Positions 10,901-23,306 of a stretch of 64,000 nt of DNA are shown here, piece after piece (within the stretch, counting starts at the first letter, position 1; each line of letters starts with the position of its first letter). Source of the stretch: Adiantum capillus-veneris (taxonomy: Eukaryota; Streptophyta; Polypodiopsida; Polypodiales; Pteridaceae); the NCBI GenBank assembly GCA_014529385.2, contig CM043957.1:64972003-65036002 (forward strand). Reading direction: 5' to 3'. The translations under genes were made by a program, and so were the position numbers. The notes under the pieces were generated by a model that saw only the letters and a program-made list of their open reading frames with translations, searched no databases and was not told the origin of the DNA.

Positions 10901-11600
10901 TTAATTAATGGCACTAACATGTCAGATGTGGTGAAGAAATGGGTAATTGAGCTGCAAGAGTTTGAGTTCTCTTTTCTAGTGGAAGATAGTACAAGGGCTA
11001 CCCTAGCTGATTTGTTGACCTACAAGGAGAATCCCCTTATTGTTAAGGAAGAGGTGGTGAGAAAGGTAGTTGAAGAAGTGCCACAGATCATCAATGCACA
11101 TGTGTTGTTCTTTGATGGTTCATACAGAAAGAGCCATGATGCAGCTTTAGGGGGTATAGCACTTTATGATCCAGAGGGGAAGCTAGTATGCAAGAGAGGG
11201 TTCAAATTGGATGCTCATAGTAACAATGAGGCTGAATATGCTACTGTGGAAGCCGGATTACACATTTTTTTGAAGCATGGGGTTTGAAGGTTGAGCATAA
11301 AAGGTGATGCCTTGTTAGTGGTGAAGCAAGTGTTGGGTGTGTGGAAGAGCAAGAACACCTCATTGAAGGAAATGTGCTTTAGAATTAAAGGCCTGTTAAA
11401 AAAGTTCGAAGCATGGAGCATCAGACACATTGAACGTGCTCTAAATGGAGAGGCACATGAAGCATCTCAAGGCATGATTGGGGAGCTATTTGTGTTGAGG
11501 ACCACTTTACCTCTTTATCATGGCTGGGAAAGTTTGGCTCAAGAAGAGGAGTTTTTGCTAACAGGAATCATTCCAAAGGAGATTCAGAAGTCTAAGAAGT
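10901..11600 (+). pseudogene. second (archaeal-type) RNase H of Tat-like gypsy
   Basis: The end of the first RNase H and tether (10919-11090) leads into VLFFDGSYRKSHDAALGGIA, with the DGS motif, then NNEAEYATVEAGL with the catalytic Glu, and SIKGDALLVVKQV with the next Asp. A TGA at 11285-11287 interrupts it. Tat-lineage plant gypsy elements carry such an additional RNase H acquired separately from the original one. All three recognisable acidic positions are kept. Confidence 0.75.
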
Positions 11601-12898
11601 ATGGTTTTGTGCGTAGAGCATACAAGTACAAATTGATTGGTGATGTCTTATACATGAAAGGGGCTGATCTCGTTGAGACATGTACCTTGGCGAGAGGAGA
11701 TTTATAGAGTGTTGGAAAAGAATCATGAAGGCGCATGTGGTGGCCATTTTGCTCTAAAGATCACCTTGCATAAGATTTTGCAAGAGGGGTATGTATGGCC
11801 TAGTTTGCACAAGGATGTTCACCATTGGTGGAGGTCTTGCAATACGTGTCAAGCATTTGGGAAGAGAGTGTTGAAGCCAGAGCTACGAAAAACCATTATG
11901 GCGTTTGATGTGTTTGAAAAGTGGGGGATTGATGCAATAGGCCCGTTACCTATCACAAGTAGGGGCAAAAGCTATATTTTGACTGCAGTGGACTATCTCT
12001 CTAGATGGGCAGAGGCTATAGCAGTAAAATAGATCATTGCAAAGGATGTGGAAAAATTTGTGTATGATGAAATATGTTGCAAGTTTGGGGTGCCACTGGA
12101 GCTACTTTCAGATAAGGGGCCTGGCTTTAGAGCTAACTTGCTAGATTTTTTATGTGCAAAGATGAAGATTAGGCACTAGCATACCACTCCTTATTACCCA
12201 CAGTGTAATGGCTTAAATGAAAGATTCAATGGTGAGTTGGTACAGATTCTTTCGAAAGTGACAGAGCACCAAGGAAAGAATTGGGATTTGGAATTGCCTA
12301 GTGCATTATGGGCTTACCGTACTTCGGTGAAGACAGGTACAGGGTTTTTACTCCATTTCATTTGGTGTATGGAAAAGAAGCACTATTGCCTGTGGAAGTA
12401 GAGTTGCCTGCGGTCAAGATGTTAGAGAAGTTGCTTGGGCCGCCTAGTGATGCATTCGAAGAGAGGCTCTTACAGCTACAAGAGGTTCAACTGGATAGGA
12501 TGAGTGCATTGGAACATTATGGGAAGATGCAAGATAGGGCTTTGGCAAAGATAAATGAAAAGGTCAAAAGTAAGGGTATCAAGAATCATGACTTGGTTTT
12601 GCCCTAAAACAGTAAGCTGGACAACACCTTCCAAAAGAAGTTTCAAATTAAGTGGGAAGGCCCTTTCAAGGTAGTGGAGTGTTTCCCGAATGGTACATAT
12701 TAGTTGGCTAACCTGGATGGGTTTCTACATAAGTCAAGGGTAAATGGATTGCGTCTTAAATTGTATCATGCCAGGTTGATGATGGTCGAGCAAGATGAGC
12801 TGTATGTGGATCAAGGAGTGTTGGTGAAGGATGAGGAGACTTGTGACGCTGCGAGTCTCATATCGCTTTTTGCTGCTGCTGATCATGAATGATCTAGC
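11601..12898 (+). pseudogene. gypsy integrase
   Basis: The zinc-binding N-terminus is at about 11715-11860 (HEGACGGHFA and CNTCQ). The catalytic core shows GIDAIGPLP, LLSDKGPGF and GLNERFNGE, giving the D, D, E set. Stops at 12030-12032 (TAG), 12176-12178 (TAG), 12605-12607 (TAA) and 12701-12703 (TAG), and a frameshift in the T-run near 12345, break it. The C-terminal GPF module (KWEGPFKVV) is at about 12650-12680. No chromodomain is seen, as expected for Tat. The last part is duplicated upstream of the 5' LTR. Confidence 0.8.
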
Positions 12899-12920
12899 AG
12901 GCTAGGGGATGGGCAAATTA

Positions 12921-14074
12921 TGTAAGGAGTTTTTTGGAGCAAGGGATTGCACATATGTACATACACATGCATGGTGCATCGAATAAAGGATTGCCCAATT
13001 TCCATAGCTAGGTGGTTACGTGGGGCCCACATGTGTACAGGTAGGACAGGGTGTACATAGTGCAGCGATTTTCACTATTACCAGTACCAGTGTGTTTTTT
13101 CTACAATAAGGAGGAGTTGGTAGCGCGTAAAACTTCTCGAGGAAGCTATCCGCGGGCCGACAACATGAGGTAAGCAGGTGCGTCAGATGGCATCTAGTGG
13201 CGTCAGGACGTCGAATCGGGTCAGTACTTGCACGCGGAGAAGTACGGACACGACGTGGGTGTTTTCTTGTGATACTTATGCAGAAAGATAATCATGAGGA
13301 TCACTTTTTGGGGCCACTTCAGGTGGTGGTGGCGGGATGCATTATTGAGAAAAGCTAAGTGCCATGTGTGCGGATGATGCAAAAAGGTGACAACTATGCA
13401 CTGCGAGGTCAGTTTTTGGCCTGTTCGGGGTCCGTTTGAGGTCATCTGAAAGGCCAAGGGTGCCCAAAGAATAAAGCTAAGTGTGGAAACTGAAAAAATA
13501 GAGAGAAGACCAGAAAAAACGTGGAGAAGAGAGGAGGAACAGCCGTAGGTGTGTTTTTGCTCATTTTGGAGCCTGTTTTGGCCGTAAATTGCTCATCCGA
13601 GGTCGGATTTGAGCACTTCGACATTGTAGGCTGGGGTTTTGGGCCGTTCCAGACGCGATGGCGCTGTCCATTTTTCCAAATTCCTCACTCTTTTTCTGCT
13701 ATTTTTGCTATGTAAGTTTCTCCTATGAGCGAAGCTTCTGCTCCAATTTGTGATTGTATCTGGTATCTTTTACCCATATTGTGTGAGTTGTTTACCCCAT
13801 TGGTGTTGGCCCAAGCTCATTTGTATCTAAACATCAGAAGTGCTCCTCTTTTGAGCTGAGTTTTTTGGGTGTGTGTGTGTGTGTGTGTGTGTGTGTCTCT
13901 GTGTGGAGTGGGCAAGTGGATAGTCTCTCTCCTCTCACTCCATAGGTGTGTTTCCTGTCTCGGCCAGGTGTGTTGTGTAAGCCGAGTGGTGCCCCATAGC
14001 GTGTGTGTGTATCTTCCCAAGAGTGTGTGTCCGGTCGTTATAGAGGCGTTCTTTGTTTTTCCATCCCGCTCACA
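12921..14074 (+). repeat. 3' LTR of Tat-like gypsy element
   Basis: 1154 bp, TGTAAGGAG to CCCGCTCACA, preceded by the purine tract CTAGGGGATGGGC. Similarity with the 5' LTR ends exactly at CTCACA. A (GT)n tract lies at about 13868-13892. Confidence 0.8.
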
Positions 14075-14735
14075 CCGGTTACCAATTGAGTGCGACCGGC
14101 TGGGAGCTTTTGACTAAAAAGTCAACACACGGGTTGCACACGGTCTACTCAAACCCTCAACCTCGCTGTAGGAGGTGCTGTACATACCGCTACGCTACAT
14201 GCACATCCATGCAAGGGAAAGGGCGTGTGCTAATAATATTTTGAAGCTGTGCGCTGCACCCCCAAAAAGTGCCTCGACAGGCTGCGCAGGTCACGGTGAC
14301 CTACACGCAGCGAAGCTAGCCGAAATTTATCTAGAGCCCTAGTGAGGGAGGAGAGCCGCATCCAATGGTGGCTATTATTAGCAGCATTTTGTTGCATACC
14401 TAGCACCATGCTTTGGTTGTGTTTGATGGCAGACGATGGCACAGCATAGCTTGGAAATTTGATGGCACTCCGGTGGAGCAGACAAAAAACAACGACGGTT
14501 GCCGAGCGTCTGGGTAAAATCGAAGCAACACTTTGGTGCACATATTGGCCTCGTGACTCCCCGCGTGACTCAATTTGATTTTACTTGGGCACTCATCCTC
14601 CAATATCATTGCTTTTCGTGTGCTCCATCGGATTATCGTCAATTGTCCAAGGTGTTGTGTTATCGTCTATAGTCACGCGTTATCTTCATTTGAGTCTATA
14701 ACATCACATCTGTTTCATATTAGTACAATTGGGTC
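14075..14735. other. no gene recognised; short palindrome
   Basis: Unique-looking sequence between the gypsy element and the SWIM remnant. AGGTCACGGTGACCT (about 14287-14301) is a perfect odd-length palindrome. No conserved reading frame was seen on either strand. Confidence 0.4.
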
Positions 14736-14956
14736 TGTAGAGAAAGGGGTTCCATATTGTCATGCTTACAAACTTCCCTTGGTGCTCATGTGAGGATTTT
14801 TGTAGACGTGATAGTAAACCTGTTACATGCATGCCTTGCAAGCACATCTACTTTGTGTATTTTAGAGTCTTGGGTTTGGACTACGTTGCGCATCAGTTTG
14901 TGCATCAAACCACACTTACAAAAGAAGAGTTGTTTCAAGCTTTAGGAGGTTCCTGA
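14736..14956 (+). pseudogene. SWIM zinc-finger fragment
   Basis: A short frame ending TGA at 14954-14956 reads NFPWCSCEDFCRR and then CMPCKHIYFVYFRVLGLD. The C-x-C and C-x-H pairs about 17 residues apart, followed by a hydrophobic helix, fit a SWIM zinc finger, as found at the C-terminus of MULE/FAR1-type transposases and in some host proteins. A stop lies shortly upstream in frame and no other part of such a protein was recognised nearby, so this is a fragment. Confidence 0.45.
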
Positions 14957-15313
14957 ATAGCATTGTAGCCATATGGCGTTGTGTTGACTTTTCTACAAAA
15001 TCCAAGTGCCAAATTTTTGGTGGACTTTTTTTGAGAGAAGATATGTCACATAGAATTGCATTATGTCTCTAGTATAAAGAGATTGCATGTGGCTAGAGTA
15101 TTCAAATTTCATACTGGTTCAAAAATCTAGAGTTTTGTCGATTGATTCACATATTTGTGGTAGTGAGAATAATATGCATGTCATAATTATTTTATTTTAC
15201 CATTGTTGTTCTTGCATCAATTTGCCCCTATATTTGCTCGAAATTTTTTTTTTCTCGCTTTTCTTTGCTCGATGATTAGAAACCCCCGATTCTTTTCTTA
15301 AGGCCGCCAGAGC
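14957..15313. other. no gene recognised
   Basis: AT-rich sequence up to the CACTA terminus, with a T-rich run near 15245. Nothing recognisable. Confidence 0.4.
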
Positions 15314-15760
15314 CACTACAACGGAATCGGGTGCCTTCGACGCATGTCCCTATGAAACAGTCAATATATGTGTCGATATATACATCAATACAGCCAATTT
15401 TCTACGCATATTTCGATGCCTATATCCACGCCTATATCGACGACCATAACCAGAAAATTTTTCTATTGGGTAGAGGACAGGCAACTTGGCCTGTGGCTTG
15501 TGCCCAGTGAAAAGATGGACACAGCCACAACCAGACTGCCTGTCCTCCTTTGCCCAAGAAAGCGAGCAACACCAAAATCAACCGTGCTCCCGCAGAAATT
15601 TTGGCATAGATCCCTTTGTTTTAACATAAACTTTAAAAAAAAAAACCATATATATGTCTCCTACATGATATCCATGTAGGATCTCACATGAGATTCAAGG
15701 CACAACTTGATGGAAGAAATGAAAGTAAAAACGAATTTAACTTCATAACGAACTTTGTGC

Positions 15761-15973
15761 ATAACCATAACCATAACCATAACCATAACCATAACCATAA
15801 CCATAACCATAACCATGATCAAAACCATAACGATAACCATAACCAAAACCATAACCATAAAGTTTGTTAAATTCCTGCATAATTACCAAAACCAAAACCA
15901 TGATCAACACCTGTCCAAAACAATATATAACCATGTCCAAAACCAGCCATAACCATAACCATAACTATAACCA
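15761..15973. repeat. (ATAACC)n tandem hexamer
   Basis: About nine near-perfect copies at 15761-15816, then degenerate copies to about 15973. The unit differs from the plant telomere unit (CCCTAAA). It lies in the 3' (minus sense) subterminal part of the CACTA element. Confidence 0.85.
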
Positions 15974-16561
15974 AAACCATGATAAACACCTATATGTGCA
16001 TGTCTATATAAGAAAGAAACACAGAGATGTGTCTGCGTCTCACAAAACATATATAAAAAAACCACTGATGACTCGCGCATCACAACCTGCACATAAAGGG
16101 ACAAGTCACAAAATTAGTATGATATTACTTCACATATACTTAATTAATTAAGTCAACTCACACATATTATTTGTCTCGATCAAACGTCTCACCTCAATCG
16201 ATCAGCGAGACTGTAAGGCCTCCCAATCTACAATCTCTCCTGCAGTAGCAAGATTATTCAATACATCATAAATGCCTTTTCGATATCCATCTGTCTCCTC
16301 CTGGCGTGTTGGGGCTCGATGCATTGCAAGATTCTGCATTTATTCAAAAACCAAAGTAATTAAGAATACATGATTCATTGCTCTTGAAAAAAAAATGCCA
16401 TAGCTAGGATTGGATTGGAAACTGACAAACTCATAGCGAAAGGTGTCGAAGCCTCCGCAACCAAGATGAGATGTGCCCCTTGTCTCCTTACGGCTCGTCG
16501 CCGCAGCCAGACGCTACTGTCTAAACCTCGTGTTCGTTGTCTCCTCCTCCTCCTTGATCTG

Positions 16562-17214
16562 TTACCACGACTCATGTGAGATGCCCGTAGGCTTCGGCGA
16601 GCCCTGCCTGAAAGCTCGACGAGCTGCATCTCGACGATGTTTCACAGTGTCCCGTGCAACATTTTTGATCCACCTTCTCGGAACCTCTGCTGAACTCAGA
16701 GCAGGCCGATACTCTCTCAGGATGGTCTCCACTATATAATTGATTTTGCCATGGTCCTGATGAGTCCAAGACGTCATGATGGTGCTAGAAAATTGCACCT
16801 TCGCGAGCTGTCGAACTCGCTGTCTCATCTCAGTTCCGACACTATCCATGTCAACCTATCCATTTGGTCGTACAGTATAGACCTTGGAGGCACTAGGATT
16901 GCATCTGTCCAAACCTTTGTAGAATCTATCTGCACAAGCTTGTTTCCATCTCTGCATACCGTTGCATTGCGACCAGAAGTAATCACCTTGAACCACTTCA
17001 CATCCAACAAAAACATCTCAAACCGTATGAAGCTGACTTTCAAGATATCTGACACCAGACCACAGTAATCCAGGTTGCTAGTGCTCTCATTCGCGTCTCT
17101 GGCACTGGCCTTGCTCTTTTGCATGAAACTAACCATTACCCCATTGTCAAACGTGTTTCTTATGCGGTCAATTTGTTGCGTTCTGAAATGCTTTCCATGC
17201 GACCACAATGCCAT
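16562..17214 (-). pseudogene. CACTA transposase C-terminal region (DUF4216-like and helical domain)
   Basis: On the minus strand, 17214-16825 reads like the DUF4216 module that follows the TNP2 core: DNGVMVSFMQKSKASARD, then LDYCGLVSDIL, and VKWFKVITSG. A second frame, 16849-16562, shows YIVETILREYRPA and KHRRDAARRAFRQGSPKP, typical of the basic helical region of En/Spm second proteins. The pieces are in different frames, so introns or frameshifts separate them. They are the 3' coding part of the element. Confidence 0.55.
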
Positions 17215-17436
17215 GTATCTATGATACCTCCAGTCACATCCAATAGCCAGTTCTTCCTCTTCTGGAGGTATGGGTTCTCCGATTTATCGAGCTGCTCTCA
17301 CTGTCTTGTCCAACCATGCCATTGTAGGGAATTCAGGTAGAGGAGCGAGATGGTCTGGCAAGGGTAAGCTTCTAATCGTTTGGCTTCGCTTGAAATCGTG
17401 TCGCTCCTTATTGCGTCTCTCTTTCTCTTCTTTGTA

Positions 17437-17808
17437 TCAGTCAAGCCATTTTTGCATTGGCTCTGAATTTAGTATACAGAACTTCATGATCTTTTCTCGC
17501 ATGGCGTCGTCCATTTTCTTCGGCACCCCTTGCCCCTGCGGCTCCTCTCCCACCAATCTTGCATCCTCCTCATCGCTCCATAGAAGAGGCAAGACAAGAG
17601 ACTCTTGCACCAGCCATCCTTCTGCCATGCTACCTTTTGGACGCGCTTTTTGGCGAACAAAACCCTTAAGTGTTTTCATGAACCGCTCTAGAAAGAAAAT
17701 CCAACGGCTGTGGACTGTACCTGCCACCACTGCAACCTCATCTACTACATGAACGAGCAAGTGCATTTGGATAGTTAGGTAGCTCGTGGGTAGATACTTC
17801 TCAATCAT
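17437..17808 (-). pseudogene. CACTA transposase DUF4218 region
   Basis: The minus-strand frame has MIEKYLPTSYLTIQMHLLVH, then HSRWIFFLERFMKTLKGFVR and ARPKGSMAEGWLVQE. These match the pattern of the DUF4218 module found between the TNP2 core and DUF4216 in plant CACTA transposases (a hydrophobic helix with HL..H, W..ER..K.LK, ARPEGSIAEGY). Its position between 18768-19301 and 16825-17214 fits the usual domain order. Confidence 0.7.
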
Positions 17809-18767
17809 GCAAACTGCGTCAATGGAGTTAGCCCTTGCAACTGCGATGGATTCCTCTCGTATCTACTTGGAAGAGATCCACCGCACTAGCTCTGAATCTT
17901 GTATATGCAGGACTGCACTTCCTCTGTTGAATACCCCTTGATCATAATTGGAAGAATAAATTGCAAGAACTTATGCCAGTCGTGCGATTTCAATCATGAC
18001 AGTTGATCGTCACGGGTGAATGCTGTCTTGAGACACCGCATGCATCCTGTTGGCGTCCTCAACTCTGAAATCACCCTTTTGACTTGTCGTTCCTCGCTTT
18101 TTAGCGATACCCATGGCGCTCTTGGAAGCTTTGTTTGGCCCGCTGCATTGGTGAAAGGCCACAGCTCTGGCATCTTTCCAACTGACTGCAAATCATCTCG
18201 TGAACGTCGATTGTCTTTCATTCCTATGATTGTCTTCTAGAGGAGCTCTCCCACATTCTTGAATATATGCATTGGATCCAGCAAATGGTTAATTAGTAGA
18301 TCACCCCAGTACGGCAACGTATGGAGAATGGACAAACGCTTAATTTCTGGAACAGGTTGCCCCTCATGTTGCTCCATCGACGACGCCACTCTTTTACATG
18401 CATAGGACGACATTCAACGCGACCAAGCTGACATTCGCGCAAGTGATGGCCATCTAGAAGATAATGATGGTGGCCTTGATAAATTGTCTTTCAAAGCAAG
18501 GCAGAATAGCGCACATCCAAAGACGGACCGCAAATTGAACATGCATTGTATCCCGAAGTTGTAAGCCCTGCATATATTAAAGCATGATTCAGTACTACAC
18601 AAAGTGCTTGCGAATAGCGAGAATTTTATAAATCATCCACCATTACCAGAAGCTTCACCGTATCCTAGCCAATCATGCATAGTCCACATAAGAAGTCCAT
18701 GGATCCTTGCATGCTGTTGTCCTGTTGGTTCAATCACATCTGCTATATCGATCCCATGCGATAATTC

Positions 18768-19340
18768 CTAGAGCTCGTCCACTAGTGGTGCGAGATAAAC
18801 ATCCATGTTTTTTGCCTTGAACTTACCAGACACAATCAAGCCTACTATCAAATGACCCTTCTTGATGGCAAGCCACGAAGGGAGGTTGTAATTGACAAGG
18901 CACACAGGACAAGGGCTCCATGATGAGCTTCTCAAGCCAAATGGATTGACTCCATCCATTGCCATGCCCAAACGCAAATTTCGTGGTTCACTTTTAAAGT
19001 GAGGCCAGGTATCTTCAATGTGGCTCCAAGCCTTTGAATCAGCGGGCACCCTAAATGTTGCGTCACTGGATCTATTTGTAGCATGCCACCGCATCAACTT
19101 TGCAATGGAACCACAAGGAAACATGCTTTTTATCCTCGGAATAATAGGGAAATTCCACAACACTTTAGCTGGCACTGACTTGCCAACCACATCTTGTTTG
19201 TAGCGCATTGCTCCGCACTTAGGACATGACAGACAATCTGCGAATGCATTGAAAAAAAGAATGCAATCATTTGGACATGCATGAATCTTGTTGTAGTCCA
19301 AGCCAACTGAGATCTATAGTCGCTTTGCGTCTGGCCTGGA
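18768..19340 (-). pseudogene. CACTA transposase core (TNP2, Transposase_21)
   Basis: The main minus-strand frame (19301-18768) begins DYNKIHACPNDCILFF, followed by CPKCGAMRYK, WHATNRSSDATFRVPADS, DGVNPFG, NYNLPSWLAIKK and DVYLAPLVDEL. These are ordered hallmark words of the plant TNP2 transposase. Just upstream the frame continues as GNEMPPSRPDAKR with a stop before LDYNKIHACP. The C-terminal continuation (18.0-18.7 kb) is degraded. TNP2 proteins cut and paste CACTA elements; this copy looks inactive. Confidence 0.85.
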
Positions 19341-19760
19341 GGGGGGCATTTCATTGCCATCCAGGAGTAGTTGCTCCCGCAACAACCTGTTTAAGCCACA
19401 TTAAATTAAAACCTCCCCAATCACGTCATCATTGCAATCGAAAAATCTCTTTTGTAAGTTACGTACGTAAACAAAGCAGTGACGCTTGCATCTGACCACC
19501 CGTACACTGACTGCAAATTAAAAAACGACAGACAAGTACGAAGCACAAATATTTTGGCACGTTCATAGATTGGTTGACGTGCCAACTTTCTAACATGTCT
19601 TTAGGAGATAGGTGCACATCTTCTGGTGCTGCTTCGTTAGCGTTCTCCTCGCTTGGCTAGAAGAAGGCATCCAACATCTCCTCCATGCCGTCGTCTTGTG
19701 TCTGTAAGCCCTCCTTTGCTTCCATCCTTGGCTCTGGATTGGTCGGACCTTCACGCATAA

Positions 19761-19789
<29 letters not shown>

Positions 19790-19802
<13 letters not shown>

Positions 19803-20000
19803 GATGTAAGTGTTATCTCGTGAAAATCAATGCTCGTTCCGTAGGAGTCGTATCATAGATTCTGTATGGTTTCTCTAGAAAACTCTCCGTACTTCTACAC
19901 ATGCTCATTACATATCCTATGCTTGCGCTGGATTTGATACTTGCAGAGCGTGCATGAGCATGCAATCTTTTCCTCCATGTTAGTTGATGAGGTTGCCATC
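19790..20000 (-). pseudogene. CACTA transposase-associated N-terminal domain remnant
   Basis: Minus-strand reading from an ATG at about 20000 gives CSCTLCKYQIQRKHRICNEH followed by a stop, with the spacing of the plant transposase-associated domain (CxCxxC ... H). In-frame stops interrupt it. A (CT)n tract at 19766-19800 lies just downstream in the minus sense. This would be the amino end of the TNP2 protein. Confidence 0.45.
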
Positions 20001-20348
20001 TACAATGATTATGAATGTTGTCTCAATATATATACTCCTCACAATGTAAACTACCTCACATTCTCTGGCCTTGCCCGATCTCCGCACACCTCGGTCTAGA
20101 GGTGTACGGAGATCAGGTCCACCGGGTCAAAATCTCGTTTTTATTGGTCAAATCCTATATGGGTGACACATACGTGCACACCCAAGTGTACATGACAATG
20201 CATGTAGCGGGCAAAACCCCTTTGCCTCTTTTAGTTCCATAGTTTCTTCTAGAGGGAGAGAGAGAGCTAAAGAGATAGTTTTTGTCCTTTTCACACAATT
20301 GGTCAACATCCAAGCTAACTCTTTCACCACTACTTTCTCTATCTACTA

Positions 20349-21035
<687 letters not shown>

Positions 21036-21036
<1 letters not shown>

Positions 21037-21515
21037 GATGCTTGACATCAAGAAATGGTTTGGAAGATGGGATGCATGTCACTTGGTTAAGGATGTGTCG
21101 ATTGACTCCCAAGTTAATGAGGTTTTCTTACAACGCCAATGTATCACGGCTTGGGAGAAATCCGGAGGTTCTCGCTTCAGCCATTACACCACACATGTTT
21201 CCCCAAACTACAAATCTCTCTTCTTCTCCGAACGAGGTAACCAAACCCATCCCTACATCCTTGAGACATCCCGTTGAGTGCGATCCACACCATTGCCTCC
21301 ATTCGTCTTAGCTCCCATTCTCTATGCTGCGAGACAGGACGTTGGGGCACTGGTGAGGAGTGTCATCGACTTTGCACCTTATGCCCTCGTCAAGTTCGAG
21401 AGAGTGAGTACTACACACTACTTGAGTGCTCAATTTTTGACCACATTAGGTCCTCTTTTCCCCATATATTCAGCCATGAGCTCTCCCTACATACCTTCCT
21501 CTCCCAACCATGATG
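21036..21515 (+). pseudogene. LINE reverse-transcriptase C-terminal fragment inside CACTA element
   Basis: Two consecutive frames read WMLDIKKWFGRW, then IRLSSHSL-CETGRWGTG, CTLCPRQV and YYTLLECSIFDHIRSSFP. The pattern (helix, ETGR, C-x-x-C, then LLEC) is that of the short zinc-finger-like region at the C-terminus of LINE ORF2 proteins. It is preceded by the CT tract and is in opposite orientation to the transposase. It may be a captured or inserted fragment. A frameshift lies near 21275. Confidence 0.5.
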
Positions 21516-21644
21516 TGACTCTCTATTGGGACGCTCATTTCAGCCATTTGTTAGCATCGAGAGTCACTTATGACCTCCACTCACACCACATGACATGTTC
21601 ATTTAGTCCCATAGGTCATATTTGACCTCCAAGGACGATAATAG

Positions 21645-21762
21645 AACTATCTATCTATCTATCTATCTATATCTCTCTCTCTATTTCTCTCTCTTTAATT
21701 TCCTACACACACACACACACACATATTTCTCTCTCTTTAATTTCCTAAACATACACACACAC

Positions 21763-21817
<55 letters not shown>

Positions 21818-21888
21818 TCCTACACACACACACACACACACCTCTCTCTCTCTCTCTGTCCTACTCTCTCTCTTTCCCACACACACAC

Positions 21889-21937
<49 letters not shown>

Positions 21938-21955
21938 ACACATACACACACAACA
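21645..21955. repeat. CT and CA microsatellites
   Basis: Alternating (TATC)n, (CT)n and (CA)n blocks, with the longest CT runs at about 21769-21813 and 21892-21932. Confidence 0.9.
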
Positions 21956-22470
21956 ATGTAGATTGAGGGAGAGAGAGATAGAGAGAGAGATGGGGGCAGG
22001 GGAGGGGGAACAATACCTGCAATGCAGGTTTCCAAGAAGCAAGGGCTAGATCTATGCACGCAGGCAAAACTTACCGCCTGCACATGGGTGGGGTTTTTTT
22101 CCCCAATTTTTAAAGCGTCGATATATGTATTGATATATGCATCGATATGCACGTGGAAATATGCGTGGCCGCTATGCAATTTTGACGGACATTGGCACGT
22201 GTGTTGTCACGTACATATCGATGCGTATATCGACGCCCGCTATGCGCGTCAAAAGGTATGCCGCATCGAAATACTACGCGTCAAAAAGCGCGTAGAGTGT
22301 TGTAGTGCTATCTTCAACGTTTCAAGATTTTGTAGTTTCTTCTTTCGCACACGAGTGCCTAACATTGTCTCTTTGTTTTGTAAGGACCGTACCTTTGTTC
22401 GCAAGACCTATGATTCTTGTGTGTGCTGCATTACAGTCTTTTGTTCCTCATAATGCAAGTTTAAAAGTCT

Positions 22471-22830
22471 TTAAATCTCATTTGCTTGGTGCTTCACCAT
22501 GTCTTTATAAGTTTCTGATTTGTTATTTAGAACTTTACAGTAGCCAAGCAATCCATTCTCTCCATTACCTCCAAAGGTCAATAAGTTAGTGGGATTTGAA
22601 AATGCAGGGAAAGCATTGGTCATGGGATTCAATGGATAGAGTGAGCCTTTTGTCCAAATATCTAAGTGTTTTGCTCCCTTTGCTCTGAGTCTTTCTGTCA
22701 TGATCGGTGTCACTTTGATATTAATTTTGACTCGCTTACACAGTGGCGTATATTGGGGATCCAGGTCAATGTGTAGATGATAGAAGGGTCTTTTAAGGAG
22801 GACACTTGTAGGGGTGGAAGAAGAAGCCAT
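22471..22830 (-). CDS. hypothetical protein, 119 residues
   Basis: An open frame from ATG 22830 (MASSSTPTSVLLKRPFYHLH) to TAA at 22471. No domain was recognised. The middle part is rich in Pro, Asn and Gly (LYPLNPMTNAFPAFSNPTNL). It lies between the CACTA end (22307) and the LINE start, both in the opposite sense of its promoter region. It could be a genuine small gene, an exon, or a relic of a transposon. The ordinary amino-acid composition and the ATG close to a purine-rich leader favour real coding, but this is weak. Confidence 0.35.
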   Translation of the reverse strand: MASSSTPTSVLLKRPFYHLHIDLDPQYTPLCKRVKINIKVTPIMTERLRAKGAKHLDIWTKGSLYPLNPMTNAFPAFSNPTNLLTFGGNGENGLLGYCKVLNNKSETYKDMVKHQANEI

Positions 22831-23306
22831 GTATGCAACAGTGCAAGAAAGGGAGGATTTCTTTAAGGTCAGTGCACAAACAGTGAGAGAGTAAGGAGAG
22901 AGCAGGTTTGGAAGGATACGTCCTATTTCCTTTAGTCATACATTCCATGTACAGGAAACTCCCTCCAATTCTAGGATGTTCATTAAATGCAACTTAAAAA
23001 GATTTATTCTTCAATCATCATCGCCGTTATGACACTGTGGCAAGAATCTACTTGTAAGTGAACTTTTCAAATGGTTATTCCAAGTTTACAATTGCTTTGC
23101 ACAACGCTACCCGCACTCTCCTCACTGCCGCCCTGCCCGCACTCTGCTCACTGCTCGTGCACTTCTCTGCCTGTACTTTGCGCAGCAGCCAGCTAGCGAG
23201 CAACCACCTCAGCTTGTAGCCTCCGCGTTCAGCCTCCCGCCTAACCCTAGCCTACATTCATTTTGCCTCAATCCTCAGCGTACCCGCCTGCCCCTCTTCA
23301 ACTAGA

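Larger units (their letters stand above)
5336..14074 (+). mobile_element. Ty3/gypsy LTR retrotransposon, Tat-like (dual RNase H)
   Basis: Two LTRs (5336-6485 and 12921-14074) flank gag, protease, reverse transcriptase, RNase H, a second RNase H, and integrase in that order. The second RNase H between the usual RNase H and integrase is the hallmark of the plant Tat lineage. The coding region is broken by many nonsense codons (for example 7829, 7922, 8306, 9809, 10898, 12030, 12176, 12701) and at least one frameshift near 12345, so the element cannot encode its own proteins. LTRs differ by roughly 16 substitutions plus a GT-length change, about 1.4 percent by eye. No 5-bp target duplication was found, consistent with a recombinant 5' end. 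Confidence 0.85.

Noticed and set aside
5116-12703. Reassigned stop codons (TAG/TAA read as Gln)
   Set aside because: The third copia frame is open over 1295 codons using normal Gln codons, TGA stops also occur, and the TAG pattern is explained by decay at CAG sites.
15761-15973. (ATAACC)n as an interstitial telomere repeat
   Set aside because: The unit is not CCCTAAA or a known plant telomere variant; it is a local hexamer expansion in the CACTA end.
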